Source of the DNA: Apostichopus japonicus
Lineage: Eukaryota; Echinodermata; Holothuroidea; Aspidochirotida; Stichopodidae
Assembly: GCF_037975245.1 (NCBI RefSeq)
Contig: NC_092561.1
Coordinates: forward strand, 15,195,001-15,259,000
Length of the DNA: 64,000 bases
Direction of reading: 5' to 3'
This document shows, piece after piece, positions 1 to 12,648 of the stretch. The notes below the pieces were generated by a model that saw only the letters and a list, made by a program, of their open reading frames with translations, had not been told where the DNA came from and searched no databases. Numbering within the stretch: the first letter of the stretch is position 1; the number at the start of each line of letters is the position of its first letter. The position numbers and the translations under genes were made by a program.

Positions 1-1738
1 TTTCCTCGCTCAGTGAAAAATCCACGAGAGTGTCTTAGTTTCATTAAAATTTCAACTCAGTTATACATAATACTATCCGATCTTCGACGAAAACTTCTTG
101 AACGTGTTGGCTCTACGTTACTGCATTACAAAATATTGGTCTTACGTGATATTATCAATATTACATAGAGACTCTTCAGGCTGAATGAAACCACAAATTA
201 TTTTTCATTAACGACTCTTAGCTACTGCTATCGATGTCCTGAAACATTTAGAAAACAATCTTCGTTAATAGAATAATTCATTGTTTAAGTGAATTGGAAC
301 AATAATTTAACACTTAACTTCCAGGTAGGCCAAATTGAAGGAAGAAAATCTTAATTTTACCTTGACGGCATTTTAATATGTGTCCTTTCACAAAACTGAT
401 GAACGATAACAAATGTTCCAAGTCATCAATTTTTTTAAGTATAGGGAGGGGCGGGAGGTTTAGACAATAAAGCGGAACACTCCTTTAAAGAAAACAAAGG
501 AATATAAAACATAACTCAACTGCAATCAAGTATTCTAACAATGTTGATTTGGTTGACAAATGTTTAACATCATCGTCCACGAAGTCCCACGGGATTGACC
601 GTACAGTGTACAGAGATAAATATTTGAATGTTCCTCTGTTACTGCAACGGTGCTAATGACTACTGTCTTGCAATCAGACGGCTAAGCCCAGTATGACGCA
701 TAGGAACACTCATGTCTAAACGATTCAGATTATTTTAAGTCTTAAAGTACTACGTAAAAACACTGAAATTTATTCATTAATACTTTGAAGCAATGCAGGA
801 GGTGTTTGGGAGTTCTCCGGCTGAGGAAAATAGGCAAGGTGCATTATCAAGCATTTTAACAATAATATGTTAGGAACATAATTAGGTCAAAACGCATGGT
901 TGTGCTACTAGCTATACTTCTTACAACCGCGCCTCATGGCCCAGAGGAGTGGTCTTTGATTGGTCTCCACTGAATGTCGATAATCCCCCTGTTAAACGTA
1001 TTTCTCACGTTTGACGTTGACACCTCGCCCCCCCCCCTTCACCACCTTCACCCCCACCCCTCCCACTTCATTACCTTCACCCCCTCCGCCCTCCCACTTC
1101 ACCACCTTCACCCCTCCCCTTCCTTTACACTCCTCTGTTGACATATGTATAATACTCAGGCGTACCACATCTAATCTCTATTAACTTAACTTTAATACAA
1201 ATTACTCGTTCTCCCATTGGTACACAACGTTATAGTGTGCAAAGCTAAACAGTTACTCATATACTGGTATTTTGCAGTTTTCAATCTCCAATTCACTTCC
1301 GTATATGGAGTGTTCATAATCCATCCTGCGCATTGCTGTATAAATAGATTCCTTATATCATGCAAAGCCTAAAATACTTTAAAATAGCTTAAAAGCTTTA
1401 ATACTGATATTTTGTACTATTAACATCTAAATCACTTCAGGCACAACACATCGATCCTTCCTACACACTCTCTCTTAAGTCAACTGTCTCATATTTACAC
1501 AGTCATCTAATCGTATATAATACGTGTACTATTTGGTATAGTTTATATTTGATGACCTCATCCAGAATGGAATTTAGCCTAAAACAGGGCGTTTTCTGTG
1601 AAATAACACTCATTGGTCTTTACTATGGAACAATTCTACCGTGTCAGTTACACAATGGATATTATCCCAAAGAAACTTCCACAAGGCTAAGTATTTAATA
1701 AGCCTCCTTTAAAGCTATACGAGTATGGTATTCCGAGT
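1..1738. other. Intergenic, no gene seen
   Basis: AT-rich sequence with stop codons in all frames and no recognisable coding block. The only local structure is a C-rich pyrimidine stretch at about 1026-1132, annotated separately. Confidence 0.6.
1026..1132. repeat. C/T-rich minisatellite
   Basis: A short unit of the form CACTTCACCACCTTCACCCC recurs about four times with small changes, giving a strand-asymmetric polypyrimidine tract. No coding potential is seen. Confidence 0.6.
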
Positions 1739-1739
1739 A

Positions 1740-1885
<146 letters not shown>

Positions 1886-1931
1886 GCCACAACGACACAG
1901 CCTTGCACAGATGGGCTAGAACACAATCATA

Positions 1932-2249
1932 TTAGACCATATCAATATAATTGTAAAATTGCTTTTGACTATTTGAGAAGAACATCTGTTTTAATTGGCG
2001 TTTGATGGGGTCAAGGCCTACAATTAGGCGAATGTTGGTAGGGAGCGCATTCCTAAGCTTTGGACCACTGAAAGCAAAAGCCCTGGTGCTACAATTTGTG
2101 TGGACACTCGGGATGACAAGGAGTAACTTGTCAGGACGAGAAACACCAATAAGTTCCCTCAAGTAATCAGGTGCAGGATTGTGAATACAATTATGGACAA
2201 ATAAGATTATTTTAAAGTAAATCCGATCTTTGAATGAGAGCTAGTGCAA
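1932..2249 (-). pseudogene. LINE reverse-transcriptase C-terminal remnant
   Basis: Read on the minus strand from 2249, the translation resembles the end of metazoan CR1/L2-type reverse transcriptase ORFs: a degenerate HWLPIKDRI-like start, then RIYFKIILFVHN, then PAPDYLREL, then AFAFSGPKLRNALPTNIR and KRQLKQMFF. These correspond to the family pattern HWLP-(I)KxRIxFK / APxYLxxL / FSxxGPxLWNxLPxxIR / FKxxLKxxLF. The expected Trp codon of HWLP is a stop (forward cta at 2241-2243), so this is a dead 5'-truncated copy. The family match is from memory; the exact clade is not determined. Confidence 0.75.
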
Positions 2250-5200
2250 TTCATTCAAATTTAGTCTACAGCATTGAGGGAACAATAAACCATCGTGCCA
2301 CATAAAACCAAACGCTGGGTACATCGCTTCAGATTCTTGTCATAATTCAATAAACAACATTAAAACCGATAACGATGATAAAACAAATTCTCCTTTTCTC
2401 CTAACACTGCTTTAAAGAAATTCCCCAGCGAAGCAAGATTTGTCGTCTGCCTTGATACGACTGGCAATCTTCATATCCGCTTCCTATATTACTGTCAGTG
2501 TACAGCTGTGTAAATTGAATGAGGGAAAAAAAAAAAACATTTCTTCTTCTGTTATTTTCTTCTTTTGGGGTAAGTGGCACTCAATTGAAGCCATAAATCA
2601 ATCTCAGATAAATCCAATGTTTATACCTCTGATACCATAACCCGGTTATCGTGAAATGAGCCGTTTAAATCCCGAAGGATGTTGATTCAGTTGTTCGCAG
2701 ATCTGATGAGAAAAGGAGCGTCGACAGAAATTCAGTGTAGTAAGAAAAAATGGAAAGAAGAATAAGACAAGTCGAGAGGAAGCTCTAAGAAGAACAAATC
2801 ATAAGGGAGTTTTTCTGAAAATAGATTTATTTCTGTGAAAAGCTACGCTATTGATTAGATTGCTTTAATTCGGCTGTTATAATTGTAACCTGTATAATCG
2901 TTATTCAATATTTTTATTTTTTATATTCATAATGGAATATGAATATTTAAACAACTGGGTGAATATTAACGACCTCCGGGAATTTCTTATTTAGAACAAG
3001 AGGATAATTGTACCATTATTATATGACATATTTCTTATTACCAAGTGAAGGGAACTTAACGGATGCCTGTGTGAAGAGAGATGAAGCGGATATATTCTTA
3101 ATAAAAAAGGTTACTGGAGGTACTAAAGTATATTTAACATATTTTTAACGGAGTAAACATTAAAATCCGGACCAGCTATTTCAAATATTACTGACAGTCA
3201 TACACTTTTTTTTTCATGAACTAATACATATCGAGACCAAAATGATGCCTAAAGTCATTTTGCCGATTTATTTGTAATAATTTATTTCGTTGTCAAACAA
3301 AGCTGACACATCTATCGTTTTCAAATTCCAATTTGTATGTGATTGTTTGACAGATTGACCTCTTAGTATATGAGAACGTCATTAGATTCCATCTACCGCT
3401 GAGGTATAGGCTTGATTCTATACACAAATCGTCCTATCGAAACAAACACAGTTGAAAGTTATCACCTTTTGCGCGACATGTGACGTCAGTAACCTATAAA
3501 CTTGTTCAGATATTAGCTGATCGCTCTATAGTACCGCGAGTGGACGTCTGGAAAGAATATTAATTTAATGTATTCATTTCTATAAGTGTTCAGTTTCAAA
3601 GATGGATGTAAGAAGCAACACATAATGAAATAGAGATATTTCTCTGTTTGTATATCGGCATCCGTTAATGCATTCTTCAATTGAACTGGGTAAGTCATCA
3701 TGTATTAAGTACACCATAGGTTAAGTATTATAATAGTATAATGGTTTGTTTTTTAAAAACCATATTGTAGAAAATGAAACGAAATAATGAACCATTCAAC
3801 GTAACTATTTATAATATGATTAAAAATTTGAAATCGTGCATTCCTATTGACTTCATCATTTTTAATTAAACCATTATTACGGGAAATGGAAAAGAGTAAA
3901 CAACATACAGAAAAAGAACATGGTCAGGAAATATAGAACAAACACTGTCATACTTTGCCAAAGTATTATCCTTTTGCCGTGAGAAGGTTGTTGGTGACCA
4001 TTGAGAAGTTTCACCATTGAGACAAAACTTAGTAATGTTAACTAAATATTAATGCGACGGTAATTAATCTTGTGCTTCCATCAATAAGTGCAAAGGGGCC
4101 AAAGAAAAGCAGGCAGTTATTTTCACAATTCACCACAGTTTCCAATCGCACTTTCATGTAAGATGGACTAGTGTTGCAAGTGTTAACCATATCACGTACC
4201 GGAAAGTTAATCACAATTGGTGAAATTTAAGGAAACACAAAAGTTTACCAATGTAATAAATATTGATATAAAAAAGTTGTTGATGATGGAATCAAATTGA
4301 CTGTTTAGTCTCCCACCCTGTAATATTCACTTGAAGGGAACATTCTGGAGGATTCCTAAATTTGAACAATTCGACTTTATTGTGATTAATACTCCCTTCG
4401 TTTTGACCAAGCGCTAAATACTGCTTCAATGCAAAGAGCTCATAGCGATTGTCCGAAATTTCGCTGATGTAGTAGTTCTTGCTAATTGTACAGGTTACAA
4501 TACATTATACTACCCTACAATAGAAACATACTATTCCTTTGTATTAAGAGTAATATCATAGATAAACTACAAATTTTGGGCTATTATTCCCTCGCCTGAC
4601 TTTAACATATTCCTCTGAGTAACATTCAGCTAAGAAACTGTACAATTTATGTTCTATCGTGATTAAACGTTACGTAGATACCACGCTCCAGATAAAGGGT
4701 GTCTAATTAGTCTGTGACATACACAAAATTGAATTTAAATGCCTAATTCCAATTGCCCTAGTTGTTCTTCTTGTATCTTAATGGACATCAGATCTTGAAA
4801 CGAAGTTTCAAGATTATTGAAGACCACATTTAGCTATTATGCTTTAGTTTAAAAGCCGTTTTTTGTGGGGGGGGGGGGGGGAATGACCATATAAACAAAT
4901 TCCTCCAGGGCAAACCGGAGTATAAGCTTTCTCTGGCCTCGTGACTTCAAGGATCTTGACATTTTCTAGGAGAGGCCTCTTGAATTAAGAAACCGTGACA
5001 TGTTGAGAGAGTTAATTAGACAGGTTATGTCCTATTGATTCCAAACAACCATGAACTTAAATAGATTTGAGAAGGGTCGAGTTTCTTCGGATTTGGACCT
5101 TTTCAGATAATCAATCGAATTTTGCCCGAAGTCTAAAAGTGTTTTTTTTTTATCATTGGTATTAATATTCAACAGGCGCCTTAAATAAGGGAGGGGGGAT

Positions 5201-5777
5201 ATTTCAATTGTTTCATTAATGTTTGGAAACAAATTAATGAATTTTAATACTCGTATAAACAAGTATCGTATTCCTAAACTTTTTTACTGTAATGTATTGA
5301 TTTTTTTTATGTGGTGTTTGTTTTAGCAAAGTAAGTTTGGTTTTTCGATCAATTAATTTTGAAGTGATTCAGAGGGCCACTGTTTGCCTTTCATGACAAG
5401 ACATACTTCAATGTGGGAGAACTAACACTTGAAGTATAAAGTAACTCACCTCTTGTTTCGAACACCTGGTAAGCGATCACCTGGCAAAGAAAGTTTGTTT
5501 CAATATTTCAGAGAAGTTGAAGTTACAAGTGTTTTGAAAACATTTTGGTATGAGCGCATTCCTCCTTAAAAGAATTTCTGAGCAATTTCTTTTCAATATG
5601 TAGAGAAACCGCCAACTACTCGAACCCGACAATACAATCCCAGTTTGCTTAACCTATTTCTAGGTTAGGAGAATGCATGGTGCAAGGGACGATGCCGCTC
5701 TGCATACCAATGCATTGGCATGCTGTGAAAATGCAAATGCAGTGTCTTGTGGGGATTAATTGTGATATGTGAGGGAG
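2250..5777. other. Intergenic, no gene seen
   Basis: AT-rich with scattered short open frames that lack recognisable domains, codon bias or splice context. A G homopolymer lies near 4867-4881. Nothing else could be supported. Confidence 0.5.
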
Positions 5778-6127
5778 TGAAGACTCGCGCACAAAGAAAC
5801 ATCTGATGCCGGTTATCTGATCTAGTTTCGAATGAGGTGTAACAGAAGTGTTAGACACAACCATCGATCCCAGAAAATACACACACATCTTGCTACCGTC
5901 GGTAGTTAGACACTAGTGTACAGTCAATACATGCAGCTACGGTCAATACCCAGAACACAGTGTACATAGCAGCGATGGACATCTCAGGTCAAGATTAAAG
6001 ATAACAAAGTATCACGTTTCATTATACTGTCTGCATTTTTGTAGCGACAAGAAAAAAAATTCACATGCAAGCAACGGAAAGTTAACTTTTCTTCAGAGGA
6101 TGCCACGCGGTTTGGGGCGAGTCTTCA
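5778..6127 (+). mobile_element. MITE-like element, copy A (TGAAGACTCGC ends)
   Basis: The segment begins TGAAGACTCGC and ends GCGAGTCTTCA, an 11-bp perfect terminal inverted repeat about 350 bp apart. A second copy lies in the opposite orientation at 27115-27459. The copies share long internal blocks, for example the region around 5829-5856 (TTTCGAATGAGGTGTAACAG) and the block before the right end (AAAGTTAACTTT). Similarity continues a little outside both ends (GAGGGA before, CCTTTAAGG after), so the true termini may be slightly wider. There is no coding capacity, and the superfamily is not assigned because no clear target duplication was found. Confidence 0.7.
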
Positions 6128-6665
6128 ATGCCTTTAAGGGTACCAAATCTCCAAATCCATATAATCCTTAATAAACGCTACCCCATCACTGGATAGCTGA
6201 CGAATGGGTCATTCATTGTACCTTCCAGTTTCCTTATTATGACCATGTAGCTATTTATATGCAGTGTTCAAATTTTCTTTTCGTCACTTGTCAACAAGCC
6301 TCTTTACTCACCAGTAAACGATTTTCGTGCGCTGCTCTTGGAAGGCCTGAAGTGATCTAAAATTGCATCCATTTCCCCAATTTTAGCACGAAATCTACTT
6401 TTCATTCTGTTCTCCGTCATCCAAACCAAAAAACACCAGATCTTGCTTGATTACATACTAACAAATAAAAAAAAAAGTAATCTCTTGTTGCTTTTCGGCA
6501 TGTTACCTAAAAGGAGCATATTTAGACGGATTGATATAGAGTCTATATTGAATCAGACACCTTGGACAACTTTAAGAGAGAAACCTCATATTGTCTTTTC
6601 CCTTTTCATTTTCAAAGTAAACGTGTCTTAAATTGACCAACTGTATCTTATCTTTGTTATTACAG
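6128..6665. other. Region upstream of receptor gene, possible 5'UTR intron
   Basis: No coding block is seen. The sequence ends in a pyrimidine-rich stretch and TTATTACAG at 6657-6665, a good splice acceptor just 5 nt before the start codon of the receptor. This suggests that an untranslated first exon and the promoter lie further upstream. No TATA box or initiator could be assigned with confidence. Confidence 0.4.
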
Positions 6666-6764
6666 ATAACATGATGGCTTGTTGTATGGTTTGGATCACT
6701 TGGTTCTTTCTTCAACTCTTTCTCTTCACATTAGAAGTACAGTGTATGGATCTACGTATATCAG
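6666..6764 (+). CDS. Receptor exon 1: signal peptide
   Basis: The acceptor TTATTACAG ends at 6665, ATG is at 6671, and the exon ends ATATCAG before GTAAGT at 6765. It encodes 31 codons plus one base (phase 1). The peptide starts MMACCMVWITWFF and continues with a Leu/Phe-rich core, ending near VQC, a typical secretory signal with likely cleavage around residue 25. The 94-nt coding part feeds in phase 1 into the SRCR exon. The two adjacent ATG codons leave the exact start open by one residue. Confidence 0.75.
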
Positions 6765-9700
6765 GTAAGTTACATAAGTTATGTATTTTTGCACTTTTAA
6801 AATATTATGAAATGGACGGACGGACGGACGGAGGGACGGACGGACGGACGGACGGACGGACGGACGGACGGAGGGACGGACGGACGGAGGGACGGACGGA
6901 GGGACGGAGGGACGGACGGACGGACGGACGGAGGGAGGGACGGACGGACGGACGGACGGACGGACGGACGGACGGACGGACGGACGGACGGACGGACGGA
7001 CGGACGGACGGACGGACGGACGGACGGACGGACGGACGGACGGACGGACGGACGGACGGACGGACGGACGGAGGGACGGACGGACGGACGGACGGACGGA
7101 CGGACGGACGGACGGACGGACGGACGGACGGACGGACGGACGGACGGACGGACGGACGGACGGACGGACGGACGGACGGACGGACGGACGGACGGACGGA
7201 CGGACGGACGGACGGACGGACGGATGGATGGACGGACGGACGGACGGATGGATGGATATAGTGTCGGTTTGTTACGGCATGCTGTAGTCTCATTCGTCCT
7301 CTTAAAGGTTTTGTTAAACTCACAAAATGCATAAATAGATGGTGGTTGTGTAGATTAAAATTGTAACCCAGTCAAAATTCATGAATATGGGATGTTTGTT
7401 ATCGATCAACATCAGAACAGAATGAGTTAAGCGTCAAGCAAATGAGTCCATCGTATGATGTTTTCTCCCAAAACACGATAAGCTTTCTAAGAAATGGAAT
7501 CAATAAGCTTCAGTTCTATGAAAATGTATAATGATACATAAAAATGTGGGCGGTTTGTGTGGGAGGTGTGAGATCCTTCATGGTACAGTATGCAGTTCAT
7601 TGTACTAAAGCGGAAATTAACACTCACACCGAAAAAAAAACGTCACTTTGAATCGCATGATGCATTGACATCAAGGTATATTAACAGTTAACCTTATAAG
7701 TTTCATTTAGTCAGAAACAATCAAGAAAGCATATACAAAGACAAATCATTTAAAGATTCATGCGACATGTGTCATTACAACATTATCTCGTTTTATTTAA
7801 TTGAAGATCGTGCAGCAATGGGTGTCTCTGATACTAATAACATATATTGCAGCAACCCTCTCTTTATTATTACACAAGTTATACGTTATCGAGAGAGCTA
7901 TATCTCTCCAGCTTTGACAGACCTTGATTAAATAGATGATAAGGGTACAAAGATACAAAATGGTGGTAAGTTTGGAACTTTCGAAACAATGCTGAAGACT
8001 TTTAAACTGTTTATGTCGTACTGGTGGAGGGATAATCCGTTTCTTCTCTTCTCGTATTACCCACTAATTCAATCAATATGAAAATGTATAATGATACATA
8101 AAAATGTGGGCGGTTTGTGTGGGAGGTGTGAGATCCTTCATGGTACAGTATGCAGTTCATTGAACTAAAGCGGAAATTAACACTCACACCGAAAAAACGT
8201 CACTTTGAATCGCATGAAGCATTGACATCAAGGTATATTAACAGTTAACCTTATAAGTTTCATTTAGTCAGAAACAATCAAGAAAGCATATACAAAGACA
8301 AATCATTTAAAGATTCATGCGACATGTATCATTACAACATTATCTCGTTTTATTTAATTGAAGATCGTGCAGCAATGGGTGTCTCTGATATTAATAACAT
8401 ATATTGCAGCAACCCTCTCTTTATTATTACACAAGTTATACGTTATCGAGAGAGCTATATATCTTCAGCTTTGGCAGATCTTAATTAAATAGATGATAAG
8501 GGTACAAAGATACAAAATGGTGGTAAGTTTGGAACTTTCGAAACAATGCTGAAGACTTTTAAACTGTTTATGTCGTACTGGTGGAGGGATTATCCCTTTC
8601 TTCTCTTCTCGTATTACCCACTAATTCAATCAAAGCTATATACGCTTTATACTGTAACTCGTTTAAACAGCATATTTGCATATAAATAACTCGCCCGTGT
8701 CACAATCTGAAGTAGCTGTGACTTATCTGAATCGGCTGTTTTTGTTTTCACCTTTCTAAAAAATTTAAAACTGTTCTCGTTTTTCAATTCAAAATTCATT
8801 CTTTTATACTTCAATCAGAAAATCATATTAACGGTACAATTTTTTACATATTTATTTTCATTTTCAGTCAAGTAGAATATGGTATCGATATATAGGTATA
8901 TCAACATTTCATGTATCCGGTTTTATCAACCGATACCACCAGAAAAGTTAACCATACATGTCAATATGCGTAGGTGTTGAAATTTATATGCCTTTAGGCT
9001 TTCGTTGAAACAAAATTTGAGGCCAGGGAAGAGCGGGCCTTCCTGCAGCACTAAAATCAAATTGTATAATAATTGTTTTTCCTTGAGAACTTGAGACGAA
9101 ATGGCGATGTGGGCAAGTTACTTGGTCTCCTTGGATATGGTCCTTCATTCCATTTATGTTATTTCTGCCTTTATGAGTCTATACATGTAGTCTGCTTGGC
9201 TTATGAGAGGCCCGTGAACGATAACACGTGCTGCTCGATTTCAGGTATTAAGTTACAAATTTGCGAAAAAGAGGTAAATGGACGAAACACAAGAGTATAT
9301 ATATGGACTGGGTTTGGCTTCATATAGACCCGCATATTTTATATGAAAAGATGCACTTTTATTACCAAAAACGTCACTCGAATGCATTTTAGCACAGTTA
9401 ACGCATAACTTTACGTTGTTTTAAGTGTTTATCGTCACATAGATGTTTTAACACAGACGTATATCGGCATTATGCACTTTACATATACAAATCGGGCGGA
9501 GGTCATTACTGTAATTAACTTCTTAGGTTAAATATCAGATGCTTACCCTCATCTACACGAACACTCCGGAGGCAGACAATTTAAAGTAATTTATCTTACA
9601 GAACAAATAATATATACTCTGTTAGTTGAAACCCCATCTCAAATATCTTGTCCCTAACTTAAGATATGCGGTTCATTGAAAGTAACCTATTGTGACTGGC

Positions 9701-12610
9701 TAAACTCTGTCCTTTGTTTTAGGAATTGGGACACATTAGCTGGTTTGTGATGTCACCGTGCTCTTTTAACGTTTTGCATTCCTATTATGACATTCTTCTT
9801 GTTTTGTCCTGGAATTGCGACACGTTTGAAATTCTTTCTTAGCTGTTAATGTTCTCTGTAGTTACAATTTCATAACAATGCAACTATTTGTATAAATATA
9901 TTTCCTGTGTGGATTAACGATTAAATAACAAAAAGACTAAAGCTTTTTATCTTTTGTCATGATGAGGTCATTCACTTTTGATGTTAACAGATGCATGCAT
10001 AAAATATATAACCAAGGTCGGAAACATTCATATCTTCGAGAAAAACAAATGCTATCAGGATGTGGTTTTGATATAATGCAAACATATATTGATCAATTTT
10101 GTTCAAGCAAATCATTTTCATCCACCAGAATTTTCTTTAAGCGAAACCTTAATATTTTTCATAATTGAAACACATGCATTTCGGTAAAGCCTATCTTTGC
10201 ATATAGCAGTCGGGAGGTTAGTCGTATTATTAATGACATGACAGGATTAACAAATTGCCATTATTTGTGCCTATAACAGCATTGGAGACTAATAGAATGT
10301 TTCAGAGCCTAGCTTGTGGCAATATTGAACTTGTGATTGTTGTCGGGATGTGGCCCAATTGTTGCATTATTATATAGTAACTTGCGCGACCAAACAGTCA
10401 CTGGATAAACAATTTCAACATTGCAACGTTCTAATACAACATAAACGATCCCCACAATGTCTATAGCATATTATGAAATTTGCCTTCCACAACGTCCAAA
10501 TGTGTCAAAGCGACCCACAGGAGTGGAACGAAGTGTGAATTGTACAGAGGGTATAGGCGAGTCGCGGGTGGATTCATTGTAATGTTGGTACAGTCAAGGG
10601 CGTAGGAACCGGGGGGCTGGGGGGCGCCAGCCCCCCAGTGAAAAACATGGGGGGCGGAAGTATCGTTCCGCCCCCCCCCCCCGCTCCGCAAGTCAGAAAA
10701 CCCCTTTTTCATTTCCAAATGAGAAAAAAATCTCATTTGAAGCACCAAATTGCATCAAACGCCAGGTGAAAATGCAAAATTCTTTACAAAATGGAGTGGG
10801 TGTTGAAGTGTGCTATATTGCACCAAATTGCATCTGAGGCCACCTGGAAATGCAAAAAAAATCCAAAGGGGAGGGGGACACCCCTCCCCTTAGACCCCTC
10901 CCCCGGGCCGGCCATCAGTCTTCAGCCCCTCCACTCAAAAGTACCTTCCTACGCCACTGGGTACAGTAATTATGTGACGTTTGTTTTTTTTTTCTTGTTG
11001 CTTTTTGTTGTTTTGTTTATTCCTGTTGATTTCATTCAACGATATCAATTATCTTCATTTTATTTATTTCACTTTTTTCTTTGTAAGATGTTCGTCTTCG
11101 TAGAATATTTCACCCAAGAGGCGGCATCGTGGAAGTTAACTTCCAGATCGCAAAGGACACATGGAAGCCCGTCTGTGCACCACCAGGCTCTGAGGGGAAA
11201 CACTTTGCTGATTTAGTGTGCTCCCATTTAGGATTCGGAGGCGTATCTAAAATGCCTGAACGAGCTCCTCAAAATGCGACATATATCTACAAACGTCCTA
11301 TCTCCATGTCTTGTACTGCAAATGGACTTTTGGAGAATTGTACCTCAAAACTACACTTTGGAAATTGTGAAAAACTTGCTTACATTGAATGCGATTACGG
11401 TGAGTTGGTTTTGGGGGTTCTAGAAATGATCTAATACGTGTATCAACTTTGTATATAACTGAGTGCATAAAATCAACAAATTTAAAATTCAGATTTTCAT
11501 CTTTACTGTCGGAGGTACACTCAATTTAGCATATTGCATACCTCACTCATATATTATGAGCATTAACTCCCTATCATGCCCCATGTATTGACTTTCATCG
11601 CGACCGAGAGAAACGCAAGGGGAACAAGAGATTAGCCATTTTGCAAAAATGCAAACCCTGAAGCTAGATTTCAAATATGGTAATTTTTATTTCGTGCTTC
11701 CATTAACGCGAGCAGGATCCATTTTCTTTTCGCTAAATGGCTTTTTACAAGTGTCGCTAATGGTGTAGATCATAATAGGAAATTGTTAAAGTGGACGTTT
11801 TCTTAACTTTAATGAATGCATCGGAAATTGCCACCAAAGAGTTTAAAAAATAGCTTACAACTTGCCGATATCGACTTCGGCGTTTTGAGAGCAACCAACG
11901 AATGGCATATTTTAGCTACCAAATTCTACCAAATTGAACCCTTAAGCTTGATTGTAATATGCTTGTCGTAACTTAAAATCCTTAAACTATAATGTAGGTT
12001 TGACAAACATTGCAGACGACCATTTAGTAATATCTTTGGATGTGTAGTTTTAGTTGAGGTAATCTGAAAATAGTTGACCGGAGGATTTTTTAATCACCTT
12101 ATAGAAATATCAAGTCTTTCTTAGTTGTGACTTCTGTTATGATTGGTTCGTTTCGTTCATACAAGGTTATAGATATTGACATCAAGTGCTGCAGTTGGCC
12201 AATCTTGTATCAGCATAGTTCAGAGGTAGACTTCGAATAACAGCCGTTTCATTATACAATTATGGCAATTCAGTGCAAACAAGAAACACGCACGGTAACA
12301 AAATACGAGGTTATAGAGAAAGAAGATCAAGAGTGGTAACTGGCCAACGTTTGTATCAGTATACGTGCATGGGCAGTACTTTTTGCAGACCAAAGCCTAT
12401 GCCCACATATAGCCCTAAGCCCACATAGGCTATGTGTACTATCAGTAACATCCACAGTCCGAAAACTATATCCGCATGTGCGGATATAGTTTTCGGAACA
12501 CATGAGAGGATATATACAATGGACTGCATACGGTAGGGATCCCTACCGTATGCAGTCCATTGTATATATCCTCTCATGTGTTCGGTCTCTACGAGACCAA
12601 AGCTTATGTG

Positions 12611-12648
<38 letters not shown>

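Noticed and set aside
6671-7334. Long repetitive Thr-Asp-Gly-Arg and Pro-Ser-Val-Arg open frames
   Set aside because: They arise from the ACGG tetranucleotide array, which is open in several frames on both strands; the true coding part ends at the donor at 6765.
11104-11399. Alternative acceptor at 11103 for the SRCR exon
   Set aside because: It would start in phase 2 and not join exon 1 (phase 1); the 11088 acceptor restores the DVRLR start of the domain.
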